Shown: piece by piece, positions 25,778-32,672 of the stretch
Position numbering within the stretch: the stretch's first letter is position 1
Layout of the letters: the number at the start of each line of letters is the position of its first letter
Source of the DNA: Fusobacterium sp.
GTDB lineage: Bacteria; Fusobacteriota; Fusobacteriia; Fusobacteriales; Fusobacteriaceae
Length of the DNA: 64,000 nt
Reading direction: 5' to 3'
NCBI RefSeq assembly: GCF_032477075.1
Contig: NZ_JAWDXO010000007.1
Coordinates: forward strand, 1-64,000
The notes under the pieces: model-generated
What the model was told of the DNA's origin: nothing
Databases searched by the model: none
The model's input: only the letters and a program-made list of their open reading frames with translations
Position numbers and translations under genes: made by a program

Positions 25778-27355
25778 TTATTCTGAAGGTAAGAAATAGA
25801 TTTGTGATTTTCCTTTTCTTTTTGCTTCATAAAGGGCTAAATCGCTCTGTTTAATAAGTTCATCTAGGTTGATAACTTTATTATAAGCTGTAGTTATACC
25901 TATACTTGAACTTAAATGAATAAAATTAGTTTTATTTATATAAGCTTCTTTCAAGTCTTTTATTAAGAGAGAAGCTTTATTCATTATTTCTTTCATACTC
26001 AAATCTCTCAATGAAATTATGAGAAATTCATCTCCTCCAATGCGGGATATTAAATCTCTAGAAAAATTTTTTTTAAGAATAGATGAAGTAAGTACTAATA
26101 TTTCATCTCCCATTTGATGTCCATAGATATCATTTATAGATTTAAAATTATCAAGATCTATATATAAAATAGTAATTTGATTAACTTTTGTGAAGTGTTT
26201 CATATATTCATACAAGTAACGGCGATTGTATAGCCCTGTAAGATAATCAGTATTAGAAGTGTGAATAAGTTTCTTTTCTAATTCTCTTTCTTTGGTTACA
26301 TCACGGAAAATACATAGTTTTCCCATTTCCTTCTGGAATGTGTCCAGAATTATTTTTTCATGACATTTTAATACTTGTAGTTTTAAATTTTTTAGATTGC
26401 TGCATTCAAAACATCCACTTTCATCTATTGGGGTAAATAAGGATAAATTTTCTTTCAGCCAGCTTCTATAGTTATATTTTACAATAACATCTTTTTCAAT
26501 ATTGAAATACTCAACAAACTTATTATTAACATTTATTATATCGTCATTCTTGTTAGAAATCAATATTGCAAACTGCATAGCATTGATGATAAGCTGCAGC
26601 TCTATATCAATATTTTCTAAATCTGTGATGTCATGTGCTATTCCTACAGTTCCCATCATTTCACCATCTTCATCATATAGAGGTGATTTATATGTATTCA
26701 AACGACGAAATCCATTTCTATTTTTTACTTTTTCATACAATAAAATAGTTTTTCCAGCTTTACGAACATCTTCTTCACTCTCCATGCAAATGTATCCTCC
26801 TTTTTCATATTCAGGTTTTGGAATATCCCAAATATCAAAGTGATCTTTTCCTTCAATATTTTCTCTTGTCTTACCTATAATATTGCAAAAAGCATCATTT
26901 ACTTTTAGATGTATTCCATTATTATCTTTAAACCAAACCATATCAGGAATACTGTTTATTAATGTATTTAAATAATTTTCTGCTAGTAATTTTTCTTTTT
27001 TCAATTTTATTTCATCAATTATTTTTTCCATTCTGAATAAAATTTCTTGTTCAGATACAGGAGAAAACCACATATCATTTGCAAAATTAAAAAGAGAATA
27101 ATTATTAGATAGAATATTTTGTTCTAAAATAAAAATTAGAATGGTACTAGAACTCACTGATTTTTTTAATTTTTCAAGGTCATATTCAGTAGGATAAAAA
27201 ACTATAAGTATACTGCTTTCTTGAATATCTTCAGTAACCAAATTATTATATTTTATTAAATTGTAAGTAAAGTGTTCTCTCTCTTTTAAGTTATTCATAG
27301 CTGTATTAATTAGAGAGTTATTTGGGTACAAAATTTTTAAAGTTGCATTGTACAT
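25778..27355 (-). CDS. PAS-GGDEF diguanylate cyclase
   Basis: Makes c-di-GMP from two GTP. Residues ~1-110 resemble a receiver-like alpha/beta domain without clear phosphorylation residues. A PAS domain spans ~128-250 (LINSIPDMVWFKDNNGIHLK; ends with the PAC-like GTVGIAHDITD), with a second PAS-like segment at ~255-360. The GGDEF domain covers ~365-522, with YLTGLYNRRYL and intact RIGGDEF (about residues 437-443). The product-inhibition site (R-x-x-D five residues before GGDEF) reads F-S-R-D, so feedback inhibition may be lost. There is no membrane segment, so it is cytosolic. The neighbouring riboswitch-controlled pilus genes are the obvious readers of its product. Confidence 0.92.
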   Translation of the reverse strand: MYNATLKILYPNNSLINTAMNNLKEREHFTYNLIKYNNLVTEDIQESSILIVFYPTEYDLEKLKKSVSSSTILIFILEQNILSNNYSLFNFANDMWFSPVSEQEILFRMEKIIDEIKLKKEKLLAENYLNTLINSIPDMVWFKDNNGIHLKVNDAFCNIIGKTRENIEGKDHFDIWDIPKPEYEKGGYICMESEEDVRKAGKTILLYEKVKNRNGFRRLNTYKSPLYDEDGEMMGTVGIAHDITDLENIDIELQLIINAMQFAILISNKNDDIINVNNKFVEYFNIEKDVIVKYNYRSWLKENLSLFTPIDESGCFECSNLKNLKLQVLKCHEKIILDTFQKEMGKLCIFRDVTKERELEKKLIHTSNTDYLTGLYNRRYLYEYMKHFTKVNQITILYIDLDNFKSINDIYGHQMGDEILVLTSSILKKNFSRDLISRIGGDEFLIISLRDLSMKEIMNKASLLIKDLKEAYINKTNFIHLSSSIGITTAYNKVINLDELIKQSDLALYEAKRKGKSQIYFLPSE

Positions 27356-27491
27356 AACTACTCCTTATATTTTAAATTTCTATTTTCATGGGAAATATAT
27401 ATACTAAATTGTTCATATATTAATATAAGTATAGCTCTAAAATATAATATTGTCAAACTTAAAAATACGATTTTAAGGTTTTATTTGAATG

Positions 27492-27522
27492 AAAAAAGAC
27501 CATTTGTTATAAACAGTCTTTT
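27492..27522 (-). terminator. Intrinsic terminator after the third pilin-chaperone unit
   Basis: On the minus strand AAAAGAC pairs with GTCTTTT, followed by further T residues. It separates the pilus units from the cyclase gene. Confidence 0.7.
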
Positions 27523-27534
27523 AAAATTTAATTA

Positions 27535-28278
27535 TTATAAAGTATGGACCTTGTCATAATATACTTTTCCATTTTGATCAGTAATTACTAATTTTGCTTT
27601 TTTGCCCTTTAAGTTAGGTTCTAACTGAAGAGAAAGGCTCAAATCCTTTTTACCTTCTCTGGCTGATATTCCAAGTAATCCTTCTATTTCTGTATTAGAA
27701 TTTAAAACTTTTAGATTACATGAAAATTTTAAAGATGTATTACCTTCTGATAGAGAAGAAGCAGTGATAACAGCTAAATTATTAGCAGAGCTGAATTTTA
27801 TATCTGATAGTGTCCCTTTGTGTGTAAGCTCTCCTTTGTATCCATAAACTCCAATATTAATTTCTGTAATAAATTGTAGATTTGTTGATACTCCAGTATT
27901 TTGAGTATTATCAGCTACAGTTTTTATTTCTCCAGGAATTTCTGTAAAAGTAAGTAAACTTGCATATTCTCCATCTTTCATAGAAGAATCAGGCTTTACT
28001 CTGAATCTCACTGTTTGAGTAGAAGCTGGTTTTACAGATATTATTTTTGGAAATATAGTAAGATTAGAATTAAGATTATACTTTTCTCCAAAACCAGTAT
28101 CAGAATTAAAATGTGCTTCCAATCTAAGAGAATCTGAAGTATTATTTGTAATATATATTTCATAAGTGGAAACTTTTTTTAAGTCAACAGCAAATCCTGT
28201 AGGAGCTACAGAGAAATTAAGTGAATATGATAATATTGAAATATTTAATAATAATATAATAAAAAACAGTTTTTTCAT
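27535..28278 (-). CDS. Periplasmic fimbrial chaperone (PapD-like, alternate type)
   Basis: A 247-residue exported protein with an N-terminal signal peptide and two Ig-like domains. It should cap pilin subunits by donating a strand and hand them to the usher. NFSVAPTGFAVDLKK and EIYITNNTSDSLRLE form the first strands, and VKPASTQTVRFRVKP is the chaperone F-G region. The start at 28278 follows GGAGGATTTT; an upstream extension lacks a site. It is close to the chaperone at 29186 (many identical blocks), so the pair arose by duplication. Transcribed with the pilin at 28347, from which it is separated by under 70 bases. Confidence 0.85.
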   Translation of the reverse strand: MKKLFFIILLLNISILSYSLNFSVAPTGFAVDLKKVSTYEIYITNNTSDSLRLEAHFNSDTGFGEKYNLNSNLTIFPKIISVKPASTQTVRFRVKPDSSMKDGEYASLLTFTEIPGEIKTVADNTQNTGVSTNLQFITEINIGVYGYKGELTHKGTLSDIKFSSANNLAVITASSLSEGNTSLKFSCNLKVLNSNTEIEGLLGISAREGKKDLSLSLQLEPNLKGKKAKLVITDQNGKVYYDKVHTL

Positions 28279-28346
28279 AAAAATCCTCCAGTTAGATAAG
28301 CTGAAAAACAGTAGCATTATGCTACTGCTTTCTCAGTATTAATATT

Positions 28347-28853
28347 TTATTTTCCAGTACTATATTCATATGTAGCTGCTATTTTAACTGCTCCATTATA
28401 TTTACCAGTTTCAGCATCACCAGCAACCTCTCCAATTGTTCCAGTAACCTTAAATGACTGGGCTTTATCATTATCTAGAATAACATTTTTAAAATCAGAA
28501 AGGTCAGTATTATTTATCTTTAAACTTGCAGCTAACCAATATGCTTTCTCATCTTTAGGTCCAGCTAGATGAACTAAGCTGTTCTTTACATCAAGACCTG
28601 AAATCATATCCTTAAAAGTTAAAAGGACTTTTCTACCTCCTTGCCCTTGTAATGTGATGCTTCCAGTTGTAGCTTCACCTATATTTTTTCCTCCCTGTGG
28701 AACAAGACCAAAATCAAGAGGACTTGTTGAAATACTTAAACCTCTGACTACCTCTGCTTTAATGTCTAATTGTCCATCAACTTTAGTAGCTACTGATGCT
28801 GAAAAAGCAATTCCTGATACTAATAATAAACCTGCTAATAATAATTTTTTCAT
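28347..28853 (-). CDS. Pilin-like subunit (DUF4402-type)
   Basis: A 168-residue exported protein: signal peptide cut near residue 18 (A-F-S-A), then a single Ig-like domain. The features SPLDFGLVPQGG near the start and GKYNGAVKIAATYEYS at the end match the DUF4402/alternate-pilin pattern (L-x-F-G, then G-x-Y-x-G-x-x-x-V-x-x-x-Y). It should polymerise by donor-strand exchange through chaperone and usher. It is the first gene behind a c-di-GMP-I riboswitch, so its expression should follow c-di-GMP. GGAGGGATAAAA precedes the ATG. Confidence 0.78.
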   Translation of the reverse strand: MKKLLLAGLLLVSGIAFSASVATKVDGQLDIKAEVVRGLSISTSPLDFGLVPQGGKNIGEATTGSITLQGQGGRKVLLTFKDMISGLDVKNSLVHLAGPKDEKAYWLAASLKINNTDLSDFKNVILDNDKAQSFKVTGTIGEVAGDAETGKYNGAVKIAATYEYSTGK

Positions 28854-28896
28854 TTTTATCCCTCCAAGATTATAAAATATTTAATGATAACTTATA

Positions 28897-28956
28897 AAAT
28901 AAAAAAAGCAATTACTTTAAAATGAATGAAGAAATCATTTTTTTAAAAATAATTGC
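28897..28956 (-). terminator. Terminator of c-di-GMP riboswitch copy 3 (expression platform)
   Basis: On the minus strand GCAATTAT... pairs with ...AGTAATTGC followed by T7. The first strand begins in the last conserved bases of the aptamer, so folding of one can affect the other. Confidence 0.82.
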
Positions 28957-29023
28957 AGCTGGCTGCCATTTTACAGGCCCTATAGTTTTGCGTCATAATG
29001 TTTCCATTATTTTGCCGAATATT
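28953..29023 (-). ncRNA. c-di-GMP-I (GEMM-I) riboswitch, copy 3
   Basis: On the minus strand the conserved order is GGCAAA, a hairpin capped by a GAAA tetraloop (ATAATG-GAAA-CATTAT), then GACGCAAA, CTATAGGGCCT and ATGGCAGCCAGCTGC. This is the GEMM-I consensus (Rfam RF01051). It lies between a strong promoter and the pilin gene at 28347. Confidence 0.93.
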
Positions 29024-29044
29024 CAATTTATACTTCTTTGATAT

Positions 29045-29073
29045 ATTATAACTTAACATTTAATGTTTGTCAA
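29045..29073 (-). promoter_or_regulatory. Promoter of riboswitch/pilin unit 3
   Basis: Minus-strand TTGACA and TATAAT are separated by exactly 17 bp, a consensus sigma-70 site. Confidence 0.85.
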
Positions 29074-29121
29074 TAAAAAAATGTTTAAATTTACGATTTA
29101 AAGATATTATTTAAACTTGAA

Positions 29122-29155
29122 TAAAAAAGAGTTCTATTGTGTGGAACCCCTCTTA
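29122..29155 (-). terminator. Intrinsic terminator after the second pilin-chaperone unit
   Basis: Minus-strand AAGAGGGGTTC pairs with GAACTCTT with a small bulge and is followed by T6. It insulates unit 2 from the next promoter. Confidence 0.75.
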
Positions 29156-29185
29156 AAATATATATTTATAAATTTTTAATTGTAA

Positions 29186-29935
29186 TTATAAAGTATGGAC
29201 TTTATCATAATATATTTTTCCATCTTGATCAGTTACAATAAATTTTATTTTTTTTCCTTTTAAATTCATTCCAGGGTCTATTGATATATTTATCATTTTT
29301 TTACCTTCTCTTGAAGACATTCCAAGCATTCCTTCTAATTCAGTATCAGAATTTAAAATTTTTAAACTGTAATAGAATTTTATAGAAGCATTTCCATCAG
29401 AAAAAGTTTCAGCAGTGGCAATTAATGAGTCTCCAATATAATTTAGCTTTAAATTATTTAAAGCTCCTTTTGATATCTGCTTTCCTCTTTGTCCAAAAAC
29501 GCTGATACTAATTTCAGTAATCATTTGTAAATTAGTTGACATTGCAGTTTTATTGCTGCTATCTTCACCAGGAATACTTTTTATTTCTTGAGGAATTTCT
29601 TTAAAAGTAAGGTAACTTTTGTATTCACCATCTTTCATATCACTATTAGGTTTGGTTCTAAATCTAATAGTTTGTTTAGCACCAGGTTTTATAGCAATTA
29701 TTTTAGGGAAAATTACAGAATTAGAATTAAGATTAAAATTTTCTCCAAAATTAGCATCACTCTGAAAATATGCTTCTAATCTAAGTGGTGCAGATGTATT
29801 ATTGGTAATATAGACTTCTTGAGTAGAAACTTTATCTAAATCTACAACAAATCCTGTGGGCATAACGGAAAAATTAAGAGAATAAGAAACTATTGAAAGT
29901 ATGAATAAAAAGATAATAAAAGATAGTTTTTTCAT
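29186..29935 (-). CDS. Periplasmic fimbrial chaperone (PapD-like, alternate type)
   Basis: A 249-residue exported chaperone with a signal peptide and two Ig-like domains, highly similar to the one at 27535. Shared blocks include EAYFQSDANFGENFNLNSN-type spacing, IFPKIIAIKPGAKQTIRFR and the C-terminal KIYYDKVHTL. It is expected to chaperone the subunit at 30023, with which it is co-transcribed behind riboswitch copy 2. GGAGGATTTTC precedes the start. Keeping a separate chaperone for each pilin suggests subunit-specific pairing. Confidence 0.85.
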   Translation of the reverse strand: MKKLSFIIFLFILSIVSYSLNFSVMPTGFVVDLDKVSTQEVYITNNTSAPLRLEAYFQSDANFGENFNLNSNSVIFPKIIAIKPGAKQTIRFRTKPNSDMKDGEYKSYLTFKEIPQEIKSIPGEDSSNKTAMSTNLQMITEISISVFGQRGKQISKGALNNLKLNYIGDSLIATAETFSDGNASIKFYYSLKILNSDTELEGMLGMSSREGKKMINISIDPGMNLKGKKIKFIVTDQDGKIYYDKVHTL

Positions 29936-30022
29936 GAAAATCCTCCAAAGAATTTAGTTAAAAAACAGCAGCAAATAAATGCTGCTGTTTCAGTAAAATT
30001 TATTGTTGATTTTTAAAATTAG

Positions 30023-30598
30023 TTATTTAGCAGGAGTAACAGCAGGCCAAGAATCATATTTAGCAGTTACTTTTATAGCTCCTTTATAACTACCAGTATT
30101 TTGTTCAGGTCTAGTTGCAATATCTCCTGCAACTTTAAATTCTTTTGATTTTACTTCATGTAAATTTCCAGTAGCAGCAATATTGAAAGAAAGAGCACTA
30201 TCATTTAATTGGTTACCATTATCAAATATTTTTATAACAGGAATTAAACGGTCATTATAAGCATCACCATTTGACCCACCTTCTCTTAATAACTTAGCTG
30301 TAATTTGACCATTTTTAAATTTATTATTTGCATCAATAGTATCTTCTATTGTCAAAGAAATATTTGTATTTGATGCTCCTTTAATAATAAATTTACCAGC
30401 TTCAGTCTGACTTGGATTTACAGTTTTATTATCATCTAACCCAAGAATACCAAAGTTTAATGGTTCAGTCTCAATGTTTAAATCAGTAAGAACCTGAGCA
30501 AAAATTTCAACTTTTCCACTTGCTTCTGTTTTAATCTCAGCAGCAAAAGCTGAGCTAGCTACAACCAATAATCCCACTAATAATAATAATTTTTTCAT
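30023..30598 (-). CDS. Pilin-like subunit (DUF4402-type)
   Basis: A 191-residue exported subunit with a signal peptide (cut after A-F-A near residue 19) and one Ig-like domain. TEPLNFGILGLDD near the start and GSYKGAIKVTAKYDSW at the end are the same hallmarks as in the other two pilins, though the middle is divergent. It is the first gene after riboswitch copy 2. AGGAGGGATAG precedes the ATG. The sequence differs enough from the subunits at 28347 and 39830 to suggest alternative fibres or minor components. Confidence 0.78.
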   Translation of the reverse strand: MKKLLLLVGLLVVASSAFAAEIKTEASGKVEIFAQVLTDLNIETEPLNFGILGLDDNKTVNPSQTEAGKFIIKGASNTNISLTIEDTIDANNKFKNGQITAKLLREGGSNGDAYNDRLIPVIKIFDNGNQLNDSALSFNIAATGNLHEVKSKEFKVAGDIATRPEQNTGSYKGAIKVTAKYDSWPAVTPAK

Positions 30599-30643
30599 AT
30601 CTATCCCTCCTAAATATTTTATATTTTATTTATCCCCTGTATA

Positions 30644-30706
30644 TTAAAAATGCAATTATTATATAAAAATACGATTATAAAATCACATTTTTATATAATA
30701 ATTGCA
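30644..30706 (-). terminator. Terminator of c-di-GMP riboswitch copy 2 (expression platform)
   Basis: A perfect 20-bp minus-strand stem runs from TGCAATTATTATATAAAAAT to its reverse complement, then ATTTTT. It starts in the final TTGC of the aptamer. Confidence 0.88.
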
Positions 30707-30767
30707 ACTGGCTGCCATTTTACAGGCCCTATAGCTTTGCGTCATAATGTTTCCATTACTTTGCCAA
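30702..30767 (-). ncRNA. c-di-GMP-I (GEMM-I) riboswitch, copy 2
   Basis: The minus strand reads GGCAAAGTAATG-GAAA-CATTAT, then GACGCAAAGC, CTATAGGGCCT and ATGGCAGCCAGTTGC. It matches copies 1 and 3 at all conserved positions and precedes the pilin gene at 30023. Confidence 0.93.
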
Positions 30768-30799
30768 GAAAATAATATATACTCATTTTATGTAACATA

Positions 30800-30828
30800 A
30801 TTATACATTATTATTTATTGTGTGTCAA
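30800..30828 (-). promoter_or_regulatory. Promoter of riboswitch/pilin unit 2
   Basis: Minus-strand TTGACA and TATAAT are separated by 17 bp. Confidence 0.85.
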
Positions 30829-30930
30829 TTAAATAGTTGTGAAAAAACATTATAAAAATACGGATAAAAGAAGTTTTACATCAGATGAACAAAAAACTGA
30901 ATTAAAAAAGTCACAAATAAAAAACAGAAC

Positions 30931-30972
30931 ACTTAAAATAAAGAGAAGGAGGGAGATTTCCCCTTCCCTTTT
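30931..30972 (-). terminator. Intrinsic terminator ending the long pilus operon
   Basis: Minus-strand AAAGGGAAGGGGA pairs imperfectly with TCCCTCCTTCTCTTT and is followed by ATTTT, just after the chaperone gene at 30982. Confidence 0.65.
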
Positions 30973-30981
30973 ATTTTAATA

Positions 30982-31722
30982 TTATAAAGAATTTATTTTA
31001 GTATAAAGAATTTCATCATTTTGATTTTTTAATATAAGTTTTATTTTTTTACTATTTAATTCAGGAGTTTCTATAGTAATAGAAAGATTTTTTTCTCCAG
31101 TTCTTGCACTTGTTCCAAACCTTCCTTCAGCAATAATTTTTCCACTTTCATTTTCTAAGATATAGTTTATTTTCATAGCTGTATTACCTTTAGAAATTGT
31201 ATCAGCTTCTATAGAAAGAATTTTTCCAGAATATGATATTTTTATATTTTCTATTGTACCATCAACTATAGTTTTTCCTATTATTCCAGAAACTCCTATG
31301 GCTACTTCTGTGATAAAACTAACTTCAGTTGATAGTCCTTTATTATCTTTGTCATTTATAACTATTGTTTTTATTTCCTGTGGAACTTCCTTGAATACCA
31401 ATAAACTTTTATATTCTCCATCTTTCATTGCTGCTTCAGGTTTTACTCTGAATCTTATAGTTTGTTTGGAACCAGGTTTTATGGATATCATTTTTGGAAA
31501 TACAGTTATATTGTTATTTAAGCTAAAATTGTCAAAAGATTCTGCAGCTTCCAGATATGTTTCTATTCTTAAAGGTGCAGGAGTATTATTGATAATATAC
31601 ACTTCCTGAGTTACAGGCTTTTTAAGTTCAACTTGGAAACTTGTAGGAGCTACAGAAAAATTAAGAGCATATATAGCTGTTCCAATGGTGAAAATCATTA
31701 AAAATGTAAATATTTTTTTCAC
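30982..31722 (-). CDS. Periplasmic fimbrial chaperone (PapD-like), main operon
   Basis: A 246-residue exported chaperone, more divergent than the other two but with the same plan: signal peptide, NFSVAPTSFQVELKKPVTQE, EVYIINNTPAPLRIE and IKPGSKQTIRFRVKP. It ends the long operon that contains the usher and is probably the chaperone for the pilin at 39830 and the large candidate tip protein at 35291. It begins 15 bases after the MORN-protein gene. Confidence 0.85.
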   Translation of the reverse strand: MKKIFTFLMIFTIGTAIYALNFSVAPTSFQVELKKPVTQEVYIINNTPAPLRIETYLEAAESFDNFSLNNNITVFPKMISIKPGSKQTIRFRVKPEAAMKDGEYKSLLVFKEVPQEIKTIVINDKDNKGLSTEVSFITEVAIGVSGIIGKTIVDGTIENIKISYSGKILSIEADTISKGNTAMKINYILENESGKIIAEGRFGTSARTGEKNLSITIETPELNSKKIKLILKNQNDEILYTKINSL

Positions 31723-31737
31723 TAAATCACCCCTAAA

Positions 31738-32649
31738 TCAAAGTTCTGATAATAATTTATCATATTTTTCAAATTTTAGATTTCTATTGAATTTTTTAAA
31801 TCTTTCTACAATAGCATCTTTAAAAGGCTTGTTTTTTTCAATTATATTGCCCTTACTATCAATCTCATCTCCATTTTTGAATAGAGATAAAAGAACTATT
31901 CCTCCACCTTTATCAAAAATAGTAACTTTTCCATCTTTTAATCCATTTTTATATGGAACAGTAGTTTTTATATCACCTGTTTTAAAGAAAAGTTTCCACA
32001 TACCCTCTCTCTTATTATTTTTATAAGTTCCCTCTACAAGAGGGATATTGTCAGTAGAAAACATTTCTATTGAACCATTTAGTTTTCCATATGAGAAAAC
32101 TGTTATAGTATCTAGTATACTTGGACTATGGAAGAAGACAGCTTCTCCATCCAATAGTCCACTTTTGTATGTTACTTGAGTTTTTACATTTCCTTTTGAA
32201 TCATAACTTACAACTTTTCCTGAAAGTATGCCATCTTCAAAATTTTCATAACTTTCTATTTTATTTGTTTCATAGAAATATGCCCATTGACCATGAGGTT
32301 TATCATAGTTATATCTAAGAATAGCTCTATTGCTTCCATTAGGATATTTCACAATCCATTGTCCATGCTTGATTCCTTCTACATATCTGCCTTCATAGAT
32401 GAAGGTTTTTCCTTCATCTGAAATAACGCCTTTAAAAAACCCATCTTTTATACCTGATTTATATTCTTCATTGATACCAGGACCTCTGAATTCACCAGTA
32501 AAAGGGGCAGATTCATTTTTGAAATAGACGATATTATTTTTTAGCTGCTTATTTTCAATCTTTTCTACTCGTTTAGTATCAGAGTATGAAAGTTTGATTA
32601 TGCCGAAACATAAAATCATAATTATCAATAATAGATTCGATTTTTTCAA
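31738..32649 (-). CDS. MORN-repeat (YwqK-like) exported protein
   Basis: A 303-residue protein with an N-terminal signal peptide or anchor, then about eight MORN-like repeats of ~23 residues (for example GEFRGPGINEEYKSGIKDG, GQWIVKYPNGSNRAILRYN, REGMWKLFFKTGDIKTTVPY). YwqK-type repeat proteins are abundant in fusobacteria and are often labelled antitoxin without direct proof. Its place between usher and chaperone genes, with tight spacing, ties it to pilus function, perhaps as a periplasmic or outer-membrane accessory. The exact role is unknown. Confidence 0.75.
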   Translation of the reverse strand: MKKSNLLLIIMILCFGIIKLSYSDTKRVEKIENKQLKNNIVYFKNESAPFTGEFRGPGINEEYKSGIKDGFFKGVISDEGKTFIYEGRYVEGIKHGQWIVKYPNGSNRAILRYNYDKPHGQWAYFYETNKIESYENFEDGILSGKVVSYDSKGNVKTQVTYKSGLLDGEAVFFHSPSILDTITVFSYGKLNGSIEMFSTDNIPLVEGTYKNNKREGMWKLFFKTGDIKTTVPYKNGLKDGKVTIFDKGGGIVLLSLFKNGDEIDSKGNIIEKNKPFKDAIVERFKKFNRNLKFEKYDKLLSEL

Positions 32650-32672
32650 AATAACCCTTCTCCTTTGATTTT

